Assembly (NCBI RefSeq): GCF_031599675.1
Contig: NZ_CP134223.1
Coordinates: 6,368,501 to 6,432,500, forward strand
DNA length: 64,000 bases
From: Paenibacillus pedocola
GTDB lineage: Bacteria > Bacillota > Bacilli > Paenibacillales > Paenibacillaceae
Direction of reading: 5' to 3'
Both the position numbers and the translations under genes were made by a program. Below the pieces are notes generated by a model. It had not been told where the DNA came from, did not search any database, and worked only from the letters and a program-made list of their open reading frames with translations. Of the stretch, positions 1 to 6,481 are shown in pieces (positions within the stretch are counted from its first letter, which is position 1; each line of letters starts with the position of its first letter).

Positions 1-590
1 CTATGCAGTATATGGTGGGGAATATTGAAATGACCTCAGGTGTGAAGGGTGTCGGCGGTCTGATGCGCAATATTGTATCCAGTGCAGTCTCCGGATCCAG
101 TGCGATCAAGCCGCTTTATAAGGGGACGGGTACGATTCTTTTGGAAACCACCTACAAGTACCTGTGGTTAATTGACGTCGACAACGACCATATTGTCATA
201 GACGATGGCATGTTCCTGGCTTGCGAGACCACGCTTGAGATCGCTGTAGCTGCGCGTAAGAACCTGTCCTCTGCCGCGCTCGGCGGAGAAGGCCTGTTCA
301 ATCTAAGTGCCCGCGGCAAAGGCATCCTGGCCCTGGAAGCTCCGATCCCCACTGAAGAAGCTGTTGTGGTTGAACTGCGGAACGATGTGCTGAAGGTGGA
401 TGGTAATTTTGCGCTCATGTGGTCCAATTCACTGGACTTCACCGTCGAGAAATCCGGAAAAACCAAACTGGGCTCCGCCGCATCCGGCGAAGGACTGGTC
501 AATGTGTACCGCGGAACCGGCATGGTATGGCTGGCACCGCTGATGCAATACAAGAACAGCCCGTTCACACCTGCCGCTGCACGGCCTTAA
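1..590 (+). CDS. AIM24 family protein (5' end outside window)
   Basis: The reading frame is open from the first bases, so the start lies upstream of the window. The visible 195 residues look like the AIM24 (DUF124) fold: short beta-rich segments with repeated glycines, such as YMVGNIEMT near the start, GTGTILLE around residue 42, GEGLFNLSARGKG around residue 96 and GEGLVNVYRGTGMVWLAP near the end. Family members are usually somewhat longer, with a further N-terminal segment before the MQYMVGN-like stretch, which fits a truncation by the window edge. Function in bacteria is poorly known. A weak hairpin follows the stop. No partner gene is visible on this side. Confidence 0.8.
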   Translation, partial: MQYMVGNIEMTSGVKGVGGLMRNIVSSAVSGSSAIKPLYKGTGTILLETTYKYLWLIDVDNDHIVIDDGMFLACETTLEIAVAARKNLSSAALGGEGLFNLSARGKGILALEAPIPTEEAVVVELRNDVLKVDGNFALMWSNSLDFTVEKSGKTKLGSAASGEGLVNVYRGTGMVWLAPLMQYKNSPFTPAAARP

Positions 591-645
591 GGGCCCGGCA
601 AACAAGGCTTATCATAGTAGACATCTGCAATAAGTTAAGCCGCCA

Positions 646-690
646 AGCGCGTGCCGGTACTCCACCGGTGCGCGCTGTTTGTGCTGTCAC
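646..690 (+). terminator. Possible terminator after AIM24 gene
   Basis: A GC-rich imperfect inverted repeat (646-658 with 664-676, two mismatches) is followed by a T-rich but interrupted stretch. It is the only hairpin between the AIM24 stop and the next gene. The T-tract is poor, so this is tentative. Confidence 0.35.
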
Positions 691-699
691 TCTTGTCTC

Positions 700-741
700 T
701 TGACTTAAGTCAATGAAGCGCCATTACCCGCTGAGTACAAT
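700..741 (+). promoter_or_regulatory. Crp/Fnr-type operator and -10 box for the DUF4386 gene
   Basis: TTGACTTAAGTCAA (700-713) is a perfect palindrome with the TTGAC-N4-GTCAA geometry of Crp/Fnr-family sites. TACAAT at 736-741 is a fair -10 box, and no good -35 box is present at the proper distance. If transcription starts about 7 bases after the -10 box, the palindrome is centred close to -41.5, the class II activator position. The obvious regulator is the Crp/Fnr protein encoded convergently at 1438-2034. Binding is inferred. Confidence 0.55.
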
Positions 742-773
742 AGAATTATCTACTCAAATAGGGGGTCATATTG

Positions 774-1481
774 ATGTCTGCTGCAGTGGCACGAACCGGT
801 GGTATTTCAATTATTCTGATGGCGGTGGCCGCCGCAATTTCGTACGGAACAATTCATGGAAGTCTTATTATTGAGGGGGATGCTGCCGCTACCATCAGCC
901 ACCTGACAGCTTCTCCTCTGCTGTTCAGAGTTGAAATTCTCGGCTGGGTGCTGATTATAGCCTGTGACATCATAGCCGCCTGGGCATTGTATACGGTTCT
1001 GAAGCCGGTGGATAAGGGACTGTCCCTGCTGGGCGCATGGCTGCGTCTATCCTATACAGCGGTACTCGCCGTTGCCGTCTCCTGTCTGGTTGTCGTCTCA
1101 CTGCTTACAGGCAGCAGGGGGCAAGAGCTATCCGGCTTCACATCCGGTGAGCTGCAGGCGGAAGTGATGCTTTTTCTCGGGGCTTTTGAAGCGGTATGGT
1201 CAATCGGTCTGATTCTGTTTGGGGGCCATCTGCTGATTGTGGGGCTGCTGGCGTTACGGTCGCGGAACATTCCGAAGCTGCTTACCATTCTGTTGCTGCT
1301 GGCCGCAGCCGGTTATGCCGTTGTGCATCTGAGCCGCACCCTTGCTCCGGGGGGTGAGGATGTTATTCAAGTGGTGGAATGGATATTCATGCTGCCGATG
1401 ACTGCGGGAGAGCTGGGCCTTGGCCTATGGCTGCTCTTCAGAATTCCAGCTCCGCGAATTCCCGGTAAATCCGCTTCTTGA
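774..1481 (+). CDS. DUF4386 domain-containing membrane protein
   Basis: A 235-residue, strongly hydrophobic protein with about six membrane segments. The N-terminal RTGGISIILMAVAAAISY stretch and the pattern of helices, including GWVLIIACDIIAAWALY and GGHLLIVGLLALRS, match the DUF4386 family. The biochemical role is unknown. ATG at 774 is preferred over TTG at 771 because GGGGGT at 761-766 gives about 7 bases spacing. The 3' end overlaps the convergent Crp/Fnr gene by 44 bases. DUF4386 genes often sit beside a Crp/Fnr regulator, and a Crp/Fnr-like palindrome lies in its promoter, so the two probably form a regulator/target pair. Confidence 0.8.
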   Translation: MSAAVARTGGISIILMAVAAAISYGTIHGSLIIEGDAAATISHLTASPLLFRVEILGWVLIIACDIIAAWALYTVLKPVDKGLSLLGAWLRLSYTAVLAVAVSCLVVVSLLTGSRGQELSGFTSGELQAEVMLFLGAFEAVWSIGLILFGGHLLIVGLLALRSRNIPKLLTILLLLAAAGYAVVHLSRTLAPGGEDVIQVVEWIFMLPMTAGELGLGLWLLFRIPAPRIPGKSAS

Positions 1482-2034
1482 TCCGGCTCAGCGACTCCGG
1501 CGTCATTCCAAGATAGCTCGCCAATTGATGCTGGGGAACACGGCTGATGAGTCCCGGTCTTTGGTGAAGCAGAGCCTTCAGACGTTCTTCGGGCGTAGAA
1601 GCAATAAAAGCGGCAAACTCCTCCTGTACCTGCCCGAAGCTCTCTTCAATCATCCGGCGGGTCATCATCTCCAGCTGTGTGTGTTTGGCATACATCTCCC
1701 TCTCCGTATCCAGCGGGCCGACGACGAGTACTGAGTCCTCCAGACAGGTCAGCGTGTAATCCGACGATTTATCCGGCTTATGCGCATTAAAGATGGAGAT
1801 CGCCTGCTCCTCGGTATAGAAGTTGGAAGTCACTTCCCGGCCTGAAACGTCAACGGCATGCTGCCGCACGCATCCCTTAAGGACAAAATAACATTTTCCC
1901 GGGACCTCTCCCTGTCTCAGCAGAACCGTTCCTTTACCGTAGGTTTCCACCAGGATTTCATCCAATATGGCGTGCTGCTCTGCCTCACTCAAAGAGGTCA
2001 GCCGGGTCATATATTGTTGCAATAGCTGCTTCAT
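1438..2034 (-). CDS. Crp/Fnr family transcriptional regulator
   Basis: A 198-residue protein. The N-terminal part (about 1-115) is a cyclic-nucleotide-binding-type beta roll, with GTVLLRQGEVPGKCYFVLKG typical of the fold. A long dimer helix follows, then a C-terminal winged helix with the recognition region VPQHQLASYLGMTPESLSRIKKRI (about 166-190). The set of arginine and serine residues expected of a cAMP-binding phosphate cassette is not obvious, so the effector is unknown. No Fnr-type N-terminal cysteine cluster is present. It faces the DUF4386 gene, whose promoter holds a matching palindrome. Confidence 0.88.
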   Translation of the reverse strand: MKQLLQQYMTRLTSLSEAEQHAILDEILVETYGKGTVLLRQGEVPGKCYFVLKGCVRQHAVDVSGREVTSNFYTEEQAISIFNAHKPDKSSDYTLTCLEDSVLVVGPLDTEREMYAKHTQLEMMTRRMIEESFGQVQEEFAAFIASTPEERLKALLHQRPGLISRVPQHQLASYLGMTPESLSRIKKRIYREFAELEF

Positions 2035-2114
2035 CCTCAGACCTTCCCTCCGGCTACAAAATGAACTGTGATATGCTCCATTGTAGCAGGATTTAGCAGG
2101 TCCAAATCACACAT

Positions 2115-2660
2115 TTATGCCCTTTCGAGAATTAATTCCTTTTTTAAGCGGCCCAGCTGCAAAAGATGATGCCGGTAGTGCATCTCAACTAGCAGGAACC
2201 ATTCCTCCGCACTCAGCCCGCCGAACCGCGGATGAGGCACCGTATTTTGCCGGGACGCTTCCGCGAGCACAGGTTCAATGTCCTTCATCCTCCGGATGAC
2301 CGTGTGCAATCCTTGAATCAGCTGCTCTTTGCTCTCCGGCTGCTCCGGCGTATATTGCGGGGAAGGCGGAACCTGAACCCGGATAGGCGGAAAACTGCCT
2401 TGGGCAAAAATAGCCGCACCGGCCTCGGTTTTTTCCGCTGAAGCTCCCTGTAGTTCTTGAGCCGGCTCCAGGCATTGATCCACATTGCGAAGCTGCATAT
2501 ACAGCGCCGAATTAATGAGATGCTGAAACATCTGTCCGATAGACCACCCGTTGTCACTTGGCGTTTGCTTTAGTTGATCCAGACTGAATTTATCCAGCTC
2601 CTGCAGATAATATGCTGTTGTTTCTTCAAATCGTTGTAAGGCTTCCTTTGTTGTAACCAT
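2115..2660 (-). CDS. DinB family protein
   Basis: A 181-residue four-helix-bundle protein of the DinB/YfiT type. Visible marks are the N-terminal ALQRFEETTAYYLQELDKFSLDQL, the GWSIGQMFQHLINSALYM helix with a metal-ligand-like histidine (about 49), and the C-terminal EMHYRHHLLQLGRLKKEL helix supplying two more histidines. This is the usual three-histidine metal site. DinB proteins are thought to be metal-dependent transferases or hydrolases, many acting with bacillithiol, but the substrate here cannot be told. It lies downstream of the WYL regulator on the same strand, separated by a terminator-like hairpin. Confidence 0.82.
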   Translation of the reverse strand: MVTTKEALQRFEETTAYYLQELDKFSLDQLKQTPSDNGWSIGQMFQHLINSALYMQLRNVDQCLEPAQELQGASAEKTEAGAAIFAQGSFPPIRVQVPPSPQYTPEQPESKEQLIQGLHTVIRRMKDIEPVLAEASRQNTVPHPRFGGLSAEEWFLLVEMHYRHHLLQLGRLKKELILERA

Positions 2661-2702
2661 CGTTTTCAGCTCCCTTTGTCATCTTTCTTCCCAAGTATAC
2701 AA

Positions 2703-2737
2703 AAGCGCTACTGACAACATTATGTCAGTAGCGTTTT
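2703..2737 (-). terminator. Hairpin spanning the stop codon of the WYL regulator
   Basis: An 11-base perfect stem (2706-2716 with 2723-2733) and a 6-base loop. On the minus strand it is followed by a short T-run, and an A-run on the other side makes it bidirectional-looking. The regulator's stop codon (2725-2727) lies within the stem. It probably ends the regulator transcript before the DinB gene. Confidence 0.6.
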
Positions 2738-3672
2738 AACATATTCTCCAATTCATTTCTCATCCGCTGCCGGAAGGATTCCGGCTCCAGTACAACTACT
2801 CCGCCTCCCCAGCTGAGCACGTATTGCAGCAATTCCTCCGGCTGCCGGACCCGAAAGGTCATCAGCAGCCCTTCCGGATGATCTTCTATGGTTTCTAAAT
2901 AATAGTTATTCGATTCCTTCACCTTATCCGCCATGTCAGGCTGAACCAGAATGCGGACAAGAATATTGCGTTCATCCGGAGGCTTGTATGCCTCTAAATT
3001 GAAATCCGCCGGCAGCTTAAAGCCTGCTTCCAGTTCCATCAGCTCCGTCATCCGGGACAACCGGAAATGACGGATGTCCTGGCGCAGCTCACACCATCCC
3101 GTCAGTACCCATGCCCCCTGGTGAAGCACAAGTCCATAGGGAGCCACTGTACGCATACTTCGCCGGTTCCCGTCCGCTTCAGCGACTCTTTTGGCATAGC
3201 GGAAGCTTACTTTCCGCTCCTCTACAATCGCCCGGCGAATCGTCTCTAAGTAGGCCCTCTCTAGGAGCCGCCCCGCATCTTCAGCGGTTGCAAGCAGCCG
3301 GAAGCTTTTGCGTATCCGGGCGGCCTCACTGCTGACCGGTTCCGGCAGGATGGCTTCAATCTTCCTCCTGGAAGTCCGGGATTTGCTCCCGTAATGGGGA
3401 TCAAACCACTGCTCAATGAAATCCGTCCCGATAAGCAGGGTCACGGCTTCTTCCACCGTGAAACTGACCGGCGGCAGGAAGTACCCGTCCATTAAGGTGT
3501 ATCCCTGGCCGGGCGCCCCTACCACGGATACGCCGGCTTCACTCAGTGCCTGAATGTCCCTGTAGATGGTTCTTACGCTGGTTTCAAATATAGCGGCTAA
3601 ATCCTCCGCCCGTAACATTTTACCCCGCTGCAGTTCAAGCACTATGGCTAGCATACGGTCCGTTTTGTTCAT
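2725..3672 (-). CDS. YafY-type HTH/WYL transcriptional regulator
   Basis: A 315-residue protein. Residues 1-60 form an HTH_11 domain (NKTDRMLAIVLELQRGKMLRAEDLAAIFETSVRTIYRDIQAL). The middle holds the WYL ligand-binding domain, with APYGLVLHQGAWVLTGWCELRQDIRHFRLSRM at about 180-211. The C-terminal WCX extension ends in LLQYVLSWGGGVVVLEPESFRQRM. WYL regulators commonly sense nucleic acid or nucleotide signals, and YafY-type proteins often control a neighbouring gene. The DinB gene lies directly downstream on the same strand. Start ATG follows a GGGAAGGAGG-like ribosome-binding site. Confidence 0.88.
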   Translation of the reverse strand: MNKTDRMLAIVLELQRGKMLRAEDLAAIFETSVRTIYRDIQALSEAGVSVVGAPGQGYTLMDGYFLPPVSFTVEEAVTLLIGTDFIEQWFDPHYGSKSRTSRRKIEAILPEPVSSEAARIRKSFRLLATAEDAGRLLERAYLETIRRAIVEERKVSFRYAKRVAEADGNRRSMRTVAPYGLVLHQGAWVLTGWCELRQDIRHFRLSRMTELMELEAGFKLPADFNLEAYKPPDERNILVRILVQPDMADKVKESNNYYLETIEDHPEGLLMTFRVRQPEELLQYVLSWGGGVVVLEPESFRQRMRNELENMLKRY

Positions 3673-4070
3673 TTGGCAGCCTCCTTCCCGGGAGTTTGGT
3701 TTGATTTCATTCTGCTATCCAATAAGTATTGAGAAAGGCAGTCCTGAACCCGGCCCGTTCCATATTCGCGTGGCTGGCCGAACCGAACTCCACATCTGTA
3801 TAAACCGTTTTGTTTTGACGGGATTGAGGTACAGTAGGGGGATTTCCTCCAACTAAACTCATGTGGACGGGAGGGAGACAGACCCTAGTAGGAATTTCTC
3901 CCACTACTATCTCCCAGATGGCTAAAAATCAGCCCGATTTCTGGCGAAAATGAAACCCACTCAACACACCTGAACTTATTATAATGATTTCTGCGCTTCC
4001 ATTTCCACATTTAAACCTTGAAGCTGCCTGCAAGCGGGCTACCTTCCTTGGCCCTAAGTCTACGTGTTCA
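3673..4070. other. Gene-poor stretch
   Basis: No convincing coding region, RNA or repeat is seen between the WYL regulator and the terminator at 4071. Open frames here lack ribosome-binding sites and recognisable sequence. Confidence 0.5.
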
Positions 4071-4114
4071 AAAAAGAGCAGCGATTCTCCGGTAAACGAA
4101 AGAATCGCTGCTCT
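4071..4114 (-). terminator. Intact terminator downstream of the truncated SLH copy
   Basis: A 14-base perfect stem (4075-4088 with 4101-4114) with a 12-base loop. On the minus strand it is followed by a T-run (the A-run at 4070-4075). It lies just past the stop of the SLH fragment at 4149. At the full-length paralogue only one arm of this hairpin remains. Confidence 0.8.
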
Positions 4115-4364
4115 GCTGTCTTATCTCTTTATGGAATCCCTGTTACAGTTACAATTCTTCAATTAACGCCTTGATTGAGCTATCGGTCTCCAAAGCGCGG
4201 ATAATGAGCGACACGGCTTCGGCGCGCGTGGCATTGCTTCGCGGGGCGAAGGACGAAGCCGCTACCCCTTGAATCAGATTAGACGAGGCTGCCTGCTTAA
4301 TGACTGCGGCTGCCCAGTAATCGCTGCTCACATCCGTGAAGCTTACCGGTGTGCCCGTCTGAAG
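4100..4364. repeat. 265-bp repeat, copy 1 (SLH 3' end)
   Basis: Aligned by eye to 6217-6481 without gaps: 19 differences in 265 positions, about 93 percent identity. It covers the last 71 codons of the SLH gene and about 49 bases downstream. Thirteen of the 14 coding differences are synonymous. Confidence 0.92.
4149..4364 (-). pseudogene. Truncated SLH-domain gene fragment
   Basis: The frame encodes the last SLH domain of the protein at 6266-8833: LQTGTPVSFTDVSSDYWAA through SLIIRALETDSSIKALIEEL-stop, with one residue difference (V for A). Upstream of 4364 the sequence switches to a transposase remnant on the other strand, so the open frame that runs on to 4433 is a chimera with no SLH start. 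The mainly synonymous divergence from the other copy says this came from a paralogue that was under selection as protein before it was cut. It keeps a proper terminator. Confidence 0.85.
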
Positions 4365-4587
4365 AAGCGAATCGTGGAATTCGCAGTCACGAACAACGTG
4401 ACTGTGATCTTGGCCTATTACCCGCCGTACCACAATTGAACGTGTGTGGGGGAGACTGGAACAACACTGGAATGGCGCTCTTCTGGAAACGGAGACAACG
4501 GTCTATCGCTACGCCAAGACCATGACGTGGAAAGGACAGCACCCGCTCGTTGTGGCTCCCGATTTCCCCCTCATATCTGAAAAATAA
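4365..4587 (+). pseudogene. ISAzo13-like transposase C-terminal remnant
   Basis: Translating from about 4365 gives KKRIVEFAVTNNVTVILAYYPPYHN. After a deletion and frame change at about 4428, the next frame gives IERVWGRLEQHWNGALLETE, then MTWKGQHPLVV, ending at a stop at 4585-4587. The AYYPPYHxKYNPIERVWGxLEQHWNG pattern is the C-terminal DDE region of ISAzo13-family transposases, with the KYNP residues missing here. The 5' part is absent and the fragment joins directly to the truncated SLH gene. The IS therefore probably caused the truncation. The family assignment is from motif memory. Confidence 0.65.
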
Positions 4588-4676
4588 ATGAACCCCTCAC
4601 GGGACAAATGCTTATACACACTTTTACGTGGGTTCATATCTATGGAGGGTAAGAATGGGGAAGGGGATGTGAGAAG

Positions 4677-5759
4677 TTGAAATACAAAGTTAAAGTTCGC
4701 AGCGGCAGTAATTTCCGCAGCTTGTGCCGAAAAGTGAAACGGTGCCCGAGAAAAAGGATGGCTCCTCCAGACATCGGGTTACTGTTCGATGGTGCACTTT
4801 CCGCAGAAGTCACCGGAGGGCTCAACCAGGCTCTGGACAGCGGCATTCAGCAGCTTGTGCAAAGTGATGCCGTTACTGCCGCACAAATTGAAGCAAATAT
4901 AGAGACGGTTGACGACCTTGATATCGATGCCACAGGAATTGGCCCGGAAGAAATGCAGTTGCTTACACAAGTGCCAGGGCTTTTGCTCGAAATGCCCCCG
5001 CCAGCGTTCACTACGATCATAATAGGTAATGGTACGGCTGCTCCTCCGCAGGTGGTTAGTCCTCAACAATTTAATTTTCTGGTTTTGAATGGGGATGACG
5101 ATGATGACGCACCACCGCCTCCTCCTGCTCAGGCGGAAATTGTAACGCAACGGTTAATCATTGCTGAATTCCAAATCCCGCAATTCAAACTTGGTTTCAT
5201 ACCCTTGTCCAAACCTATAAAAATTCCTGCCCAAAGCAAAACGTTTACAATTCCTGCGATCAGCAAAACGCTTAGTATTCCTGGCGTCAGCGCGTCTGTT
5301 GGCAACCGATTCGGCAGAATAAGCCTGTCTATACCTGGTATTTCCAAGACATTTTCAATTGGCCCGTATAGAAAAAAGGTAACGATTGGACCGATTAATA
5401 AAACTATCCCCACGAATATTCCTATCCTGGAAATAGCTGAATCCACTCAAGTTCTTTATATTGATTTGAAATATCCGGCAATTTCCGGTACGAAAGATGT
5501 AAAAAAAATCGTAAATGAATGTTTTCAGAAGGCAAAAGATGCAGCAGTCCAGCAATTGTTGATTTATGTGGCTTTTGCAGCCTCCAGCGGTGGTGCGTCG
5601 CTCATTATTGCTTTCCAGCAAGCCTTTCAGGCATTCCAACAGACCTTTACGGACTGTCTTAAAGATAGTATAGAAAACTTAAGCATAGATATAGCAGGTC
5701 CCGGTCTGGCTACGAAGAATATGGGTCCATTCAAACCCTTTTATTTATTTTTTAAATAA
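4677..5759 (+). CDS. Hypothetical protein with repeated IP-x-SKT-F segments
   Basis: A 360-residue protein not recognised. The start is probably TTG 4677, behind AAGGGGATG at 4661-4669; an in-frame stop lies just upstream, and the next ATG (4758) has a ribosome-binding site that touches it. Residues 1-27 are very basic. Residues 28-110 are acidic and helix-like. At about 140-150 there is a run of five Asp then five Pro. Residues about 160-255 are a string of short beta-like repeats (IPAQSKTFTIP, ISKTLSIPG, ISKTFSIGP, INKTIPTN). The C-terminal 110 residues hold amphipathic helices rich in Ala and Gln-Phe. No signal peptide. It lies between an IS remnant and a small ORF and looks like an accessory gene. 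Confidence 0.6.
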   Translation: MKYKVKVRSGSNFRSLCRKVKRCPRKRMAPPDIGLLFDGALSAEVTGGLNQALDSGIQQLVQSDAVTAAQIEANIETVDDLDIDATGIGPEEMQLLTQVPGLLLEMPPPAFTTIIIGNGTAAPPQVVSPQQFNFLVLNGDDDDDAPPPPPAQAEIVTQRLIIAEFQIPQFKLGFIPLSKPIKIPAQSKTFTIPAISKTLSIPGVSASVGNRFGRISLSIPGISKTFSIGPYRKKVTIGPINKTIPTNIPILEIAESTQVLYIDLKYPAISGTKDVKKIVNECFQKAKDAAVQQLLIYVAFAASSGGASLIIAFQQAFQAFQQTFTDCLKDSIENLSIDIAGPGLATKNMGPFKPFYLFFK

Positions 5760-5808
5760 ATCAGCTTTCTTCAGGCCGCTTCAATAAATCTGCCGAAAAT
5801 CGAATTTT

Positions 5809-5847
5809 AAGCCACTGACCTGAAAATTCAGACAGTGGCTTATTCTA
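5809..5847 (+). terminator. Probable terminator after the repetitive protein gene
   Basis: Stem AAGCCACTG (5809-5817) with CAGTGGCTT (5833-5841), plus an inner CTGAA/TTCAG pairing, followed by TATTCT. It lies about 50 bases after the stop of the 4677 gene. Confidence 0.55.
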
Positions 5848-6024
5848 GCTACTTAAGATTTGGCGTGATCAGCAAGTGTAATGTCACTTTCTGTTAGTTA
5901 CAGAGCGGTATGGGGAAGGTACTATAATAGTTGATACAGCCAAAGGAGACCCTTATGCATGAAGTCTCAACCCTCTGACCCTATTAGAATCCCGCCACCC
6001 TAAACTTAACATAAGGATCCCTGT

Positions 6025-6195
6025 ATGATATTCGCTGACATGACGTACCGTTTGCAAGTAGGAAGGAAGCCCGAAAAATACCGAGTAAAAAGAACGTTAA
6101 CGAGCATGAATTCGACCTTAACCCAAGTCATAGCAGCTGCCTCCGGTTGGGTACCGGGAGCAGCTTATAGCCTAGCGTCTTTTTTCAGTGTCTAA
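6025..6195 (+). CDS. Small hypothetical ORF (56 aa)
   Basis: ATG 6025 follows AAGGATCC and opens a 56-codon frame with a basic N-terminal half (RLQVGRKPEKYRVKRTL) and a small-residue C-terminal half ending GWVPGAAYSLASFFSV. No family is recognised. The stop is immediately before the junction where the SLH-gene repeat and half-terminator begin, so the gene may itself be cut by that rearrangement. A very short ORF with its own ribosome-binding site (5955, 7 codons) lies just upstream. It could be a bacteriocin-like or leader peptide, but nothing proves that it is expressed. Confidence 0.3.
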   Translation: MIFADMTYRLQVGRKPEKYRVKRTLTSMNSTLTQVIAAASGWVPGAAYSLASFFSV

Positions 6196-6216
6196 AATGG
6201 GGTCAGTCCCATACGG

Positions 6217-6481
6217 AAGAATCGCTGCTCTGCTGTCTTATCGCTATATTGAATCCCTGTTACGATTACAACTCTTCAATTAACGCCTTGATGGAGCTGT
6301 CGGTCTCCAAAGCGCGGATAATGAGCGACACGGCTTCGGCGCGGGTAGCATTGCTTCGCGGCGCGAAGGACGAAGCCGCTACCCCCTGAATCAGATTAGA
6401 TGAGGCAGCCTGCTTAATGGCTGCGGCAGCCCAGTAATCGCTGCTCACATCTGTGAAGCTTACCGGTGTACCTGTCTGAAG
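6217..6481. repeat. 265-bp repeat, copy 2 (SLH 3' end)
   Basis: Partner of 4100-4364. Its left edge coincides with loss of one arm of the terminator hairpin that is complete at copy 1. Confidence 0.92.
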
